Notes: generated by a model from the sequence alone, not told the origin. Positions 1-7,405 are shown, numbered from the stretch's first letter. The stretch is DNA of 13,153 nt from Desulfuromonadaceae bacterium (GCA_016744555.1 JADGED010000032.1:1-13153); one strand, 5' to 3'. Translations and numbers: made by a program.

Positions 1-109
1 GTGTAGATAGGAATACATATTTAACATTAAAGTCAATATCGTAAAAACTGGTAATAATTGGTTTAAGGCTTAATAAATAGTCACCATTCAAAATATCTGT
101 ACAAACTAG
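1..109. other. AT-rich non-coding stretch ending at the fabF breakpoint
   Basis: This stretch is about one quarter G+C, clearly more AT-rich than the genes that follow. All three + strand frames are broken by several stops. The frame of the downstream fabF contains TAG at 8-10, TAA TAA at 71-76 and TAG at 107-109. From codon 110 onward the frame reads like FabF (DKKEIKKMDLF). Upstream of it I find no FabF-like residues in any frame, so the homology stops sharply instead of decaying through point mutations. I see no terminal inverted repeat, tRNA or other recognisable element here. It could be the end of an inserted element, a rearrangement junction or a contig-end artefact. Confidence 0.5.
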
Positions 110-130
110 GATAAAAAAGAGATTAAAAAA

Positions 131-1159
131 ATGGATCTCTTTATTCAGTATGGCCTTGCTGCAGCAGAAATGGCTTTGCAGGATTCTGGACTTGTTATTA
201 ATGATGAGAACGCTGAGCGGGTCGGTGTGCTAGTTGGATCAGGTCTTGGTGGCTTGCCAGCCATTGAGAAGTACCATAGCGTACTGCTTGAGCGTGGTCA
301 TAAACGAGTTACTCCATTCTTTATCCCTATGCTGATTATCAATTTAGCACCAGGTCATATCTCGATGAAATTTGGGGCAAAAGGGCCAAATTTATCTTCG
401 GTATCAGCCTGTGCAACGGGAACTCACTCTATTGGTGATGCATATCACATGATTGCTCGTGGCGATGCCGATGCAATGTTTGCTGGTGGTACTGAATCAA
501 CAATTACTCCATTAGGGATCAGTGGCTTCAATGTTATGAAAGCCCTTTCTACCCGGAATGATGATCCGCAGTCTGCTAGTCGTCCATTTGAAAAGAACCG
601 CGATGGTTTTGTCATGGGTGAGGGTGCAGGTATCTTGATTCTAGAAGAATATGAAAGTGCTAAAAAACGTGGTGCTGATATTTATTGTGAAGTTGCCGGT
701 TACGGCCTAAGTGGTGATGCTCACCACTTGACTCAACCAGCTCCTGGTGGGGAAGGTGCTTCCCGTTGTATCAAGATGGCTTTGAATGGTGCTGGAGTAA
801 ATCCTGAAGAGGTTGATTACGTTAACGCTCACGGAACATCAACTTACTTTAACGATTTGTACGAAACTATGGCACTTAAAACAGTTTTTGGTGATCATGC
901 CCAGAAACTTATGGTTAGTTCTACAAAAAGTATGACTGGGCATGGTCTCGGTGCCGCTGGTGGAATGGAGGCAGCTTTCATGGCCTTGGTTCTTAAGCAA
1001 GGGATTGTCCCTCCAACAATTAACTATACTGAACCAGATCCAGAATGTGATCTCGATTACGTTCCGAATGAAGCACGCCAGGCAGATTGTAACGTCGCTA
1101 TTTCAAACTCTTTTGGGTTTGGTGGCACCAACGCAACTTTGGCATTCCGTAAAGTGTGA
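131..1159 (+). CDS. fabF: 5'-truncated 3-oxoacyl-ACP synthase II (FabF), probably a gene remnant
   Basis: FabF condenses malonyl-ACP with a growing acyl-ACP in fatty-acid elongation in the cytoplasm. The catalytic triad is present: Cys94 in SACATG, His234 in NAHGTST and His271 in KSMTGHG, and the C-terminal FGFGGTNA motif is intact. These residues sit about 69-70 positions earlier than in the ~413-residue family (E. coli Cys163/His303/His340), so the first ~69 residues are missing. FabF-like sequence actually begins at codon 110 (DKKEIKK), directly after an in-frame TAG. The ATG at 131 is an internal methionine of the normal protein, with only a weak GAGA upstream. The missing part belongs to the first half of the thiolase fold, so I infer that the product is probably inactive. 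The frame is otherwise clean, which suggests recent damage or an assembly junction. Its stop overlaps the rpiB ribosome-binding site. A residue usually Leu after the last catalytic His is Gly here. Confidence 0.8.
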   Translation: MDLFIQYGLAAAEMALQDSGLVINDENAERVGVLVGSGLGGLPAIEKYHSVLLERGHKRVTPFFIPMLIINLAPGHISMKFGAKGPNLSSVSACATGTHSIGDAYHMIARGDADAMFAGGTESTITPLGISGFNVMKALSTRNDDPQSASRPFEKNRDGFVMGEGAGILILEEYESAKKRGADIYCEVAGYGLSGDAHHLTQPAPGGEGASRCIKMALNGAGVNPEEVDYVNAHGTSTYFNDLYETMALKTVFGDHAQKLMVSSTKSMTGHGLGAAGGMEAAFMALVLKQGIVPPTINYTEPDPECDLDYVPNEARQADCNVAISNSFGFGGTNATLAFRKV

Positions 1160-1167
1160 GGTGACTG

Positions 1168-1602
1168 ATGCTTGTTATTGGTAGTGATCATGGTGGGCTT
1201 GAACTGAAACAAGCAGTTGTGGCACTTTTGCAGCAGCGACGGGTTGAATGTACCGATCTCGGTACCGATGGATCTGACTCGGTCGATTATCCCGATTTTG
1301 CTGCAAAGGTTGCATCTGCTGTTTCGACTGGTAAGGCTGATCTAGGAATTTTGATTTGTGGTACCGGCATTGGTATGTCAATCACGGCAAACAAGTATGC
1401 TGGTGTTCGTGCGGCCTTGGTGCATGACGAGTTTACTGCACAAATGGCGCGAGAGCATAACAATGCCAACATCCTAGTGATGGGGGGACGCATATTAACT
1501 CCTGAGCAGGGTTGTAAGTTGGTAGAAGTTTGGCTTGATACTGAGTTTGCCGCTGGACGGCACTTGAATCGCCTGAATAAAATTATGGCGCTAGAAAACT
1601 AG
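1168..1602 (+). CDS. rpiB: ribose-5-phosphate isomerase B
   Basis: RpiB interconverts ribose 5-phosphate and ribulose 5-phosphate in the non-oxidative pentose phosphate pathway. The product is the substrate of the DHBP-synthase half of RibBA encoded downstream. The 144-residue protein has the usual length of the RpiB/LacAB family. It opens with IGSDHGG, carries the catalytic Cys64 in LICGTGIGMS (E. coli Cys66), and continues with the ALVHDEF and REHNNANIL motifs typical of the family. The start is supported by GAGGTG at 1158-1163, four bases before the ATG. That site overlaps the fabF stop, so the two genes were probably translationally coupled. A terminator follows at 1623-1649. LacA/LacB is the main alternative, but the lipid and folate neighbours and the motif set favour RpiB. 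Confidence 0.95.
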   Translation: MLVIGSDHGGLELKQAVVALLQQRRVECTDLGTDGSDSVDYPDFAAKVASAVSTGKADLGILICGTGIGMSITANKYAGVRAALVHDEFTAQMAREHNNANILVMGGRILTPEQGCKLVEVWLDTEFAAGRHLNRLNKIMALEN

Positions 1603-1622
1603 TACTATTTAAAAGAAATTTT

Positions 1623-1649
1623 ACGGGGCCCTAAACTGCCCCGTTTTTT
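1623..1649 (+). terminator. intrinsic terminator or attenuator between rpiB and glyA
   Basis: A perfect 7-bp GC-rich stem (1623-1629 ACGGGGC with 1638-1644 GCCCCGT) closes an 8-base loop and runs into six T's at 1644-1649. This is a textbook rho-independent terminator. It ends only about 21 bases before the glyA ATG and directly before the glyA ribosome-binding site. No glyA promoter can fit downstream of it, so it probably lies inside the glyA leader or allows partial read-through. Confidence 0.85.
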
Positions 1650-1670
1650 ATTATTTGAGGAGAACTGAAG

Positions 1671-2924
1671 ATGGTTAAGCAGAATCTTACTGAATTTGAT
1701 CCAGAAATTGCTGAAATTGTAGCTAAGGAAACTGGACGGCAAGAATACAGCCTGGAGTTTATTGCTTCGGAAAACTTTGTCAGTGAAGCAGTTCTGGAAG
1801 CGCAGGGTTCTGTGCTGACCAATAAGTACGCCGAAGGTTACCCCGCAAAGCGGTATTATGGTGGTTGCGAATTTGTTGACGTTGCTGAGCAACTGGCGAT
1901 TGATCGTGCCAAAGAATTATTTGGTGCCGAGCATGCTAATGTTCAACCCCATTCTGGTTCACAGGCTAATATGGCTGTTTATATGGCTGCCTGTCAGCCT
2001 GGTGATACTGTATTGGGAATGAACTTGGCTCATGGTGGTCACTTGACCCATGGTTCACCGGTCAACTTTTCTGGTAAGCTATATAATGTTGTCCCTTATG
2101 GTTTGGATGCCGAAACTGGCACTATTGATTACGCTGAAGTAGAGCGTTTGGCGCAAGAACACAAACCTAAGTTAATTGTTGTAGGTGCTAGTGCTTATGC
2201 TCGTGAAATTAACTTCCCAGAATTCCGTCGGATAGCTGATACCGTTGGTGCGTTGGTAATGGTGGACATGGCTCACATTGCTGGTTTGGTTGCTGCTGGC
2301 ATCCATTCTAACCCAGTTCCTTATGCAGATTTTGTCACCACGACTACCCATAAAACTTTACGTGGACCGCGTGGTGGTATGATCCTTTGTTCAGAAGAAT
2401 GGGCGAAGAAAATCAATAGTAATATTTTCCCTGGTATTCAGGGTGGACCTTTAATGCACGTAATTGCTGCTAAGGCCGTAGCTTTTAAAGAAGCATTGTT
2501 GCCAGAATTTAAAGAGTATGCTGGACAGGTTGTAAAAAATGCACAGGCATTGTCTAAGGCATTGATTGAAAAAGGCTTCAAGTTAGTTTCTGGTGGTACC
2601 GACAACCATTTAATGTTGGTCGATTTTACTGGTACCGATATTACCGGGAAGGTCGCTGAAAAAACTCTTGAAGAAGCTGGTATTACCGTAAATAAGAATG
2701 CAGTACCTTTTGACACTCGCTCACCATTTGTTACTAGTGGTATTCGTATTGGTACTCCAGCATCTACTACCCGCGGTTTGCAAGAAGCAGAAATGGTGCA
2801 AGTTGCTGGGTGGATAGATAGAGCGTTGCAAAATATCGATAATGCGAGTGAATTAGCAAAAATACGTGCTGAAGTTAAAGAACTTTGTTTGAAGTTCCCA
2901 TTATATGCACATAGACTGCAGTAG
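1671..2924 (+). CDS. glyA: serine hydroxymethyltransferase
   Basis: GlyA is a cytoplasmic PLP enzyme that converts serine and tetrahydrofolate to glycine and 5,10-methylene-THF, the main source of one-carbon units for thymidylate, purines and methionine. The 417-residue length matches bacterial SHMT (E. coli 417). Family motifs visible in order are EFIASENFVS near residue 28, NKYAEGYPAKRYYGG near 51-65, QPHSGSQAN near 92-100, VDMAHIAG, and the PLP-lysine motif TTTTHKTLRGPRGG with the Schiff-base lysine at 228. GAGGAG at 1657-1662, eight bases before the ATG, supports the start. The stop is ten bases before the dCMP deaminase gene, so the two are likely co-transcribed. Methylene-THF and dUMP are joint substrates of thymidylate synthase, which makes this pairing metabolically sensible. 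Confidence 0.98.
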   Translation: MVKQNLTEFDPEIAEIVAKETGRQEYSLEFIASENFVSEAVLEAQGSVLTNKYAEGYPAKRYYGGCEFVDVAEQLAIDRAKELFGAEHANVQPHSGSQANMAVYMAACQPGDTVLGMNLAHGGHLTHGSPVNFSGKLYNVVPYGLDAETGTIDYAEVERLAQEHKPKLIVVGASAYAREINFPEFRRIADTVGALVMVDMAHIAGLVAAGIHSNPVPYADFVTTTTHKTLRGPRGGMILCSEEWAKKINSNIFPGIQGGPLMHVIAAKAVAFKEALLPEFKEYAGQVVKNAQALSKALIEKGFKLVSGGTDNHLMLVDFTGTDITGKVAEKTLEEAGITVNKNAVPFDTRSPFVTSGIRIGTPASTTRGLQEAEMVQVAGWIDRALQNIDNASELAKIRAEVKELCLKFPLYAHRLQ

Positions 2925-2933
2925 GAAATACAG

Positions 2934-3389
2934 ATGAAGCGCCCCGAATGGGATGAATATTTTATGCAGATTGCGCAACTTGTCGCTACTCGTTCTACTT
3001 GTATGCGTCGTCAGGTTGGTGCTGTTCTGGTGAAAGAAAAAAATATCCTTGCAACTGGTTATAATGGAGTTCCAAGTGGGATAACCCATTGTGAAGTTAC
3101 TGGTTGTTTGCGGGAACAGATGAACGTTCCTTCGGGAGAGCGGCATGAATTATGCCGTGGCTTACATGCAGAGCAAAATGGAATAATACAAGCCGCTAGA
3201 CACGGTACTAATATTTCAGGCTCTACCCTTTATTGTACCGATTCGCCTTGTATTATTTGCAGCAAAATGTTGATTAATGCAGGAGTTGTTGAGGTTGTGT
3301 TTAGTCGGGGTTATCCTGATAAATTGTCGCTTGAAATGCTCGCTGAAGCAGGAATAGATGTTAAACAATACATTGTGGATAACAAATAA
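2934..3389 (+). CDS. zinc-dependent dCMP deaminase (ComEB-like)
   Basis: This is a member of the cytidine/deoxycytidylate deaminase superfamily. The expected reaction is dCMP to dUMP, which feeds thymidylate synthesis. The catalytic zinc site is complete: His78 and Glu80 in HAEQN, then Cys106 and Cys109 in SPCIIC. The segment before it has the extra Cys/His pattern of dCMP deaminases (GYNGVPSG, His52-Cys53, Cys58, His71, Cys74). This separates it from tRNA adenosine deaminase (TadA) and from cytidine deaminase. At 151 residues it has the usual length. The start follows the glyA stop by ten bases with an AGGAA-type site, and the stop shares one base with the nrdR ATG. The ComEB name comes from Bacillus, where the gene sits in a competence operon. 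Nothing here suggests competence, so I give no symbol. Confidence 0.93.
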   Translation: MKRPEWDEYFMQIAQLVATRSTCMRRQVGAVLVKEKNILATGYNGVPSGITHCEVTGCLREQMNVPSGERHELCRGLHAEQNGIIQAARHGTNISGSTLYCTDSPCIICSKMLINAGVVEVVFSRGYPDKLSLEMLAEAGIDVKQYIVDNK

Positions 3390-3847
3390 TGAATTGCCCA
3401 TTTTGTCGTTATGATGACACGAAAGTAGTTGATTCTAGACTTGGTAAAGGTGGTAGCAGTGTACGCCGTCGCAGAGAATGTCCATCGTGCGAAAGACGTT
3501 TTACTACCTACGAGCGGGTAGAAGAAATTTTGCCATGGGTAATTAAAAAAGATGGTCGCCGTGAAGCCTTCGATCGAGCTAAAATTATTGCAGGTATGCA
3601 ACGTGCCTGCGAAAAAAGACCGGTTTCAGTAGAGCAGATTGAAGAGTTGATAGATGCGATGGAGCGTAAGTTCCAAGAATGCGGTGATAAGGAAATTTCT
3701 GCTAGTTTAATTGGCGAAGCGGTTATGGATACTTTGCACGATGTTGATGAAGTTGCTTATGTTAGGTTTGCTTCAGTTTACCGGCAGTTTAAAGATATTA
3801 ACGAATTTATGTCAGAGTTGGATGATTTACTGAAGAAATCTCACTAA
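3389..3847 (+). CDS. nrdR: transcriptional repressor NrdR
   Basis: NrdR represses ribonucleotide reductase genes by binding NrdR boxes in response to ATP/dATP. The 152-residue protein shows the full architecture. An N-terminal zinc ribbon has Cys3/Cys6 and Cys31/Cys34 around a basic SVRRRRE stretch. An ATP-cone domain runs from about residue 49 (VIKKDGRREAFDR) to about 139 (VRFASVYRQFKD). The start overlaps the last base of the deaminase stop codon, indicating translational coupling. With glyA and the deaminase it forms a small nucleotide-supply group. I looked for an NrdR-box-like palindrome in the adjacent spacers and found none, so autoregulation is not supported here; its targets lie outside the window. 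In many bacteria nrdR also neighbours ribD, as it does here. Confidence 0.98.
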   Translation: MNCPFCRYDDTKVVDSRLGKGGSSVRRRRECPSCERRFTTYERVEEILPWVIKKDGRREAFDRAKIIAGMQRACEKRPVSVEQIEELIDAMERKFQECGDKEISASLIGEAVMDTLHDVDEVAYVRFASVYRQFKDINEFMSELDDLLKKSH

Positions 3848-3871
3848 CAACAATTAGTTATAGATTTATAA

Positions 3872-3900
3872 GCCGGGATATTTGTTATAGATATCCCGGC
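3872..3900 (+). terminator. strong hairpin between nrdR and ribD (probable terminator/attenuator)
   Basis: A perfect 10-bp stem (3872-3881 GCCGGGATAT with 3891-3900 ATATCCCGGC) encloses a 9-base loop. It is followed by ATTTATTTATT instead of an uninterrupted T-run, so its efficiency as an intrinsic terminator is uncertain. It ends 25 bases before the preferred ribD ATG. A 9-base direct repeat GTTATAGAT lies at 3857-3865 and 3884-3892, the second copy spanning the loop edge. I see no FMN riboswitch (RFN element); the spacer is too short for one. Confidence 0.6.
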
Positions 3901-3925
3901 ATTTATTTATTGTGTGAGGCTGTTT

Positions 3926-5041
3926 ATGGTGGAATTAAAACACCAAGATTTTATGCAATTGGCAATTAAATTGGCCCAACAAGGTGAAGGAAGAACCGCT
4001 CCTAACCCTCCCGTTGGTGCGCTAATTGTCAAAGATGGTGTGATTGTTGGTGAAGGCTTTCATCCTTATGCTGGTGCTCCCCATGCCGAGGTTTTCGCTT
4101 TACGACAAGCTGGTAATAAAGCATTTGGCGCAACAATTTATGTTACCCTCGAACCTTGTTCTCATCATGGAAAAACTCCACCCTGTGCCGATGCATTGAT
4201 TGCAGCTGGAATAGAGTCTGTATATGTTGGTTCTGTTGACCCTAATCCTTTAGTTGCTGGCAATGGAGTTAGAAAGTTGCTGCAAGCTGGCATCAAGGTA
4301 AAAACTTGTGTTCTTGAAGCAGAGACAAACAGCTTGATTGCTCCATTTCGTAAACAAATTACTACAGGTTTACCCTATACGATTTATAAGTCAGCTATGA
4401 CTATGGATGGAAATACTGCTACTCATTTGGGGGATTCTTGTTGGGTCTCTGGTCCTGAAAGTAGGGCGCAAGTCCATAAATTACGTGATCGAGTCGAAGC
4501 AATTATGGTTGGTATTGATACAGTAATAAGTGACGACCCTTTACTTAATACTCGTCTGAACGTTGATGGTGGCCGCGACCCGCTTCGGGTTGTTGTAGAT
4601 AGCCAATTACGAATTGATACAAATTGCAAACTTTTGCAACAGCAGTCTGAGGCAATAACTTTTATAGCAACTGTGTCCAACGATACGGAAAAGATCTCTT
4701 TGTTGCAGTCTGTAGGTGCCGAAGTTGTTACATTGCCTGCTAGCGCAGATGGAAAAGTTTCATTGCCGCACTTGTGGAAAAAACTAGGTGAGCGTAATGT
4801 GCAACGGTTATTATTAGAAGGTGGATCTACCCTCGCAACTGCAGCTTTACATGCCGGGTTGATTGATCAGGTCAGGTTGTATGTTGCTCCAAAGTTGGTT
4901 GGTGGTACAACTGCTGGAATTTTTTCTGGCACTGGTTGTGACGCAATGGCAGCGGCTATAAAGCTCACCTCTGTAAGTTATGAGCAAGTTGGGGAAGATT
5001 TATTAATTACGGGAGATGTTGCACCATGTTTACCGGACTAA
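3926..5041 (+). CDS. ribD: bifunctional riboflavin deaminase/reductase RibD
   Basis: RibD carries out two consecutive steps of riboflavin synthesis: deamination of the pyrimidine product of GTP cyclohydrolase II, then NADPH-dependent reduction of its ribosyl side chain. Numbered from ATG 3926 the protein has 371 residues. The N-terminal deaminase domain (about 1-145) carries the zinc ligands His53, Cys78 and Cys87 with the catalytic Glu55 (HAEVFAL, EPCSHHGKTPPC). The C-terminal reductase domain (about 155-365) has SAMTMDG, a DRVEAIMVGIDTV segment and the LLLEGGSTL motif. An in-frame GTG at 3914 would add four residues, but GAGG at 3916-3919 lies six bases before ATG 3926, which is the better start. 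The 3' end overlaps ribE by 16 bases. A hairpin lies just upstream. Confidence 0.96.
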   Translation: MVELKHQDFMQLAIKLAQQGEGRTAPNPPVGALIVKDGVIVGEGFHPYAGAPHAEVFALRQAGNKAFGATIYVTLEPCSHHGKTPPCADALIAAGIESVYVGSVDPNPLVAGNGVRKLLQAGIKVKTCVLEAETNSLIAPFRKQITTGLPYTIYKSAMTMDGNTATHLGDSCWVSGPESRAQVHKLRDRVEAIMVGIDTVISDDPLLNTRLNVDGGRDPLRVVVDSQLRIDTNCKLLQQQSEAITFIATVSNDTEKISLLQSVGAEVVTLPASADGKVSLPHLWKKLGERNVQRLLLEGGSTLATAALHAGLIDQVRLYVAPKLVGGTTAGIFSGTGCDAMAAAIKLTSVSYEQVGEDLLITGDVAPCLPD

Positions 5042-5676
5042 TTCAATCAATTGGCACTGTATGTAGCTTAAAACGGCATGGCAATTCTTCGCAACTACAA
5101 ATTACTAGTAGTCTAGTTAAAGAAGACCTTCAGCTTGGTGAAAGTATCGCCGTTAATGGGGCATGTTTGACAGTTACCAGTTGGGATAATAGTACTTTTA
5201 CCGTTGATGTATCACCTGAAACCCTTAATTGTACAACATTAGGGGCGCTGCAAGCTAACTGCCCTGTTAACTTGGAGCGAGCTTTACGTCTTTCTGATCG
5301 TCTAGGAGGGCACCTTGTTAGCGGTCATGTCGATTGTATTGCGACAGTGAAGCGTCGCTACCAGGATCAAAATGCGGTGCGAATTGAATTTAGTGTCCCT
5401 GCTGCTGTTATGCGTTATCTCGTTGCTAAAGGTTCAGTTGCTATTGATGGTATAAGTTTAACGGTCAATGAAGTTGTTGATGATAAGTTCAGTGTTGCTG
5501 TGATTCCACATTCATTAGCTATGACGACGTTAAAAGATTGTCGTGAGGGAACGAAAGTAAATATTGAAACCGATATGCTTGGCCGTTATGTAGAACGGCT
5601 ATTGCAATTACAAGAAGCGGATCCCAATAAGCCTTCAGTCAGTATAGAGTTTCTTGCTAAAAATGGGTTTATGTGA
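5026..5676 (+). CDS. ribE: riboflavin synthase, alpha subunit
   Basis: The enzyme dismutates two molecules of 6,7-dimethyl-8-ribityllumazine to riboflavin and a pyrimidine that RibH reuses. It is called ribE or ribC depending on the organism. The 216-residue protein has two tandem lumazine-binding barrels: the first starts MFTGLIQSIG and contains SIAVNGACLTV near residues 40-50, the second contains GHLVSGHVD near 97-105 and SVAIDGISLTVN near 138-149. The near-duplication of the N-GACLTV and D-GISLTVN motifs shows the internal repeat typical of the family. The gene begins inside the last codons of ribD, with GGGAG at 5011-5015 ten bases upstream, so the two are translationally coupled. A C-terminal tail of about 20 residues follows the second barrel. 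Confidence 0.97.
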   Translation: MFTGLIQSIGTVCSLKRHGNSSQLQITSSLVKEDLQLGESIAVNGACLTVTSWDNSTFTVDVSPETLNCTTLGALQANCPVNLERALRLSDRLGGHLVSGHVDCIATVKRRYQDQNAVRIEFSVPAAVMRYLVAKGSVAIDGISLTVNEVVDDKFSVAVIPHSLAMTTLKDCREGTKVNIETDMLGRYVERLLQLQEADPNKPSVSIEFLAKNGFM

Positions 5677-5723
5677 GATAGTTTGCGGCCGATTTAATAT
5701 AATAATTACAAAAGGTATATCCG

Positions 5724-6929
5724 ATGACGATTAAAAAAATAGAAGCTGCCCTTGACGATATTCGCCAAGGTAAAATGGTGATTTTGGTTGACGATGAAGA
5801 TCGTGAAAATGAAGGTGACTTGGTTGCCGCTGCTGAATTAACAACCCCTGAAATTGTCAATTTTATGGCTACTGAAGGGCGGGGTTTGATCTGTCTGTCG
5901 TTGACCGAAGAACGTGCCGACAAACTCGATTTACCTTTGATGGTTTCTGATAATAGTTCTTCATTTGGTACTGCATTTACCGTTTCAATAGAAGCTCGTA
6001 AAGGCGTTACCACCGGGATTTCTGTTGCTGATCGCGCCCGCACTATTCAAGTAGCTGTTGACGACGATTCCACTGCCTATGACTTAGCACGACCAGGACA
6101 CGTTTTCCCACTAAGGGCTAAAAAAGGTGGGGTAATGGTCCGTACAGGGCAAACTGAAGGTTCTGTAGACCTCGCAAGGTTGGCTGGGCTAAAGCCAGCT
6201 GGTGTGATTTGTGAAGTCATGAATGAAGATGGAACCATGGCAAGAATGCCGCAATTAGAAATATTTGCCGAGAAGCACGATTTAAAAATTATTTCTGTAG
6301 CAGATATCGTTGCTTACCGGATGTGTAAAGAGTCGCTAGTTAAGCGAGCAGCAGAAACAGTAATACCAACACCATTTGGTGGTGACTTTAAAGCTATAGT
6401 CTATGAAAATGATGTAGATTCTGCACAACATATCGCTTTAGTTAAGGGCGATCTAGATACTGCTGAATCCGTTCTTGTCAGGGTTCACTCTGAGTGTTTG
6501 ACGGGGGATGTATTTGGTTCTAAGCGCTGCGATTGTGGTGATCAATTACATGCTGCAATGGCACAGATTGAGGCTGAGGGTTCGGGGGTTGTTCTGTATA
6601 TGCGTCAAGAGGGGCGTGGTATTGGATTAGTCAATAAAATTAAAGCATATGCTCTACAGGATCAAGGGCAAGATACGGTTGAAGCAAACCATTCATTGGG
6701 CTTTAAAGCCGACTTAAGGGATTATGGCTTGGGAGCACAAATTTTGGCTGATCTTGGAATTGAAAAATTACGCTTAATGACCAATAATCCAAAAAAAGTT
6801 ATTGGTCTCGAAGGCTATGGCTTAGAAATTGTCGAACGTGTATCCATTGAAATGGATGCAAAGAAAGATAATATAAAGTATTTAACCACTAAGCGTGAAA
6901 AAATGGGCCATATTCTGGAAAATCTTTAG
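5724..6929 (+). CDS. ribBA: bifunctional DHBP synthase / GTP cyclohydrolase II RibBA
   Basis: RibBA makes both starting blocks of riboflavin: 3,4-dihydroxy-2-butanone 4-phosphate from ribulose 5-phosphate (N-terminal domain, about 1-200) and the pyrimidine from GTP (C-terminal domain, about 205-400). The N-terminal half shows DDEDRENEGDL near residues 24-34, GVTTGISVADR and ARPGHVFPLRA. The C-terminal half shows the zinc cysteines in SECLTGDVFGSKRCDCGD, then RQEGRGIGL, the VEANHSLGF/DLRDYG region and TNNPKK. The 401 residues match the family. One position is odd: where the E. coli-type DHBP synthase has GHTEA, this protein has GQTEG, with Gln143 at the position of a conserved histidine. I recall Gln variants in related delta-type proteins, but could not check. 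AAAAGG at 5710-5715 supports the start; a 47-base spacer separates it from ribE. Confidence 0.97.
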   Translation: MTIKKIEAALDDIRQGKMVILVDDEDRENEGDLVAAAELTTPEIVNFMATEGRGLICLSLTEERADKLDLPLMVSDNSSSFGTAFTVSIEARKGVTTGISVADRARTIQVAVDDDSTAYDLARPGHVFPLRAKKGGVMVRTGQTEGSVDLARLAGLKPAGVICEVMNEDGTMARMPQLEIFAEKHDLKIISVADIVAYRMCKESLVKRAAETVIPTPFGGDFKAIVYENDVDSAQHIALVKGDLDTAESVLVRVHSECLTGDVFGSKRCDCGDQLHAAMAQIEAEGSGVVLYMRQEGRGIGLVNKIKAYALQDQGQDTVEANHSLGFKADLRDYGLGAQILADLGIEKLRLMTNNPKKVIGLEGYGLEIVERVSIEMDAKKDNIKYLTTKREKMGHILENL

Positions 6930-6938
6930 GAGATTATG

Positions 6939-7403
6939 ATGACTAAAATAATTGAAGGAAACTTTACCGCTAAAGGGTTTCGTTTTGGCGTTATTGTGAG
7001 CCGTTTTAATAGTTTTATTTCTGATCGTTTATTAGAGGGTGCATTAGATACTTTAGTAAGGCATGGTTCTGATAAGGAAGTAACCGTTGTTAAAGCTCCG
7101 GGCGCTTTTGAAATACCATTAGTAGCGCAAAAAATGGCTAGTACTAACAATTACGATGCCATTATCTGCCTTGGTGCTGTTATCCGTGGTGGTACCCCTC
7201 ACTTTGAATATGTTAGTGCTGAAGTTACTAAAGGGATTGCTTCAGTTTCGTTGCAATCTGGTATCCCTATTGCTTTTGGAGTTTTAACCGTAGATTCCGT
7301 TGAACAGGCAATTGAAAGAGCTGGAACCAAAGCTGGAAATAAGGGTGTTGAAGCAGCTATGAGCGCTATTGAGATGGTTAATTTGTTGGGCGAGGTCAAG
7401 TAG
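6939..7403 (+). CDS. ribH: 6,7-dimethyl-8-ribityllumazine synthase
   Basis: RibH condenses the butanone phosphate made by RibBA with the pyrimidine derived from the RibD product, giving the lumazine used by riboflavin synthase. The family forms pentamers or icosahedral shells. Visible motifs are IVSRFN near residues 18-23, VKAPGAFEIPL near 52-62, ICLGAVIRGGTPHFEYV near 76-92 with the catalytic His of the TPHFEYV segment, and PIAFGVLTVD near 112-121. Adjacent ATGs lie at 6936 and 6939. AGGAG at 6928-6932 is three bases from the first and six from the second, and the conserved N-terminus (MTKIIEG) also favours 6939, giving 154 residues. The ribosome-binding site overlaps the ribBA stop, so the genes are coupled. 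nusB follows two bases after the stop. Confidence 0.96.
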   Translation: MTKIIEGNFTAKGFRFGVIVSRFNSFISDRLLEGALDTLVRHGSDKEVTVVKAPGAFEIPLVAQKMASTNNYDAIICLGAVIRGGTPHFEYVSAEVTKGIASVSLQSGIPIAFGVLTVDSVEQAIERAGTKAGNKGVEAAMSAIEMVNLLGEVK

Positions 7404-7405
7404 AG

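Noticed and set aside
1605..1892. Minus-strand open frames, e.g. opposite glyA, hom and thrS
   Set aside because: They are shadows of well-conserved + strand genes, with no recognisable domains or ribosome-binding sites.
2934..3389. Competence gene (ComEB) suggesting a DNA-uptake locus
   Set aside because: The family is dCMP deaminase; the competence name is historical, and no comEA/comEC-like gene is nearby.
3914..3925. GTG at 3914 as ribD start
   Set aside because: It would place the only GAGG ribosome-binding site inside the gene. ATG 3926 has that site at six bases' distance.
3848..3925. FMN riboswitch or NrdR box between nrdR and ribD
   Set aside because: The 78-base spacer is too short for an RFN element and shows none of its conserved arms. 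No NrdR-type palindrome is visible.
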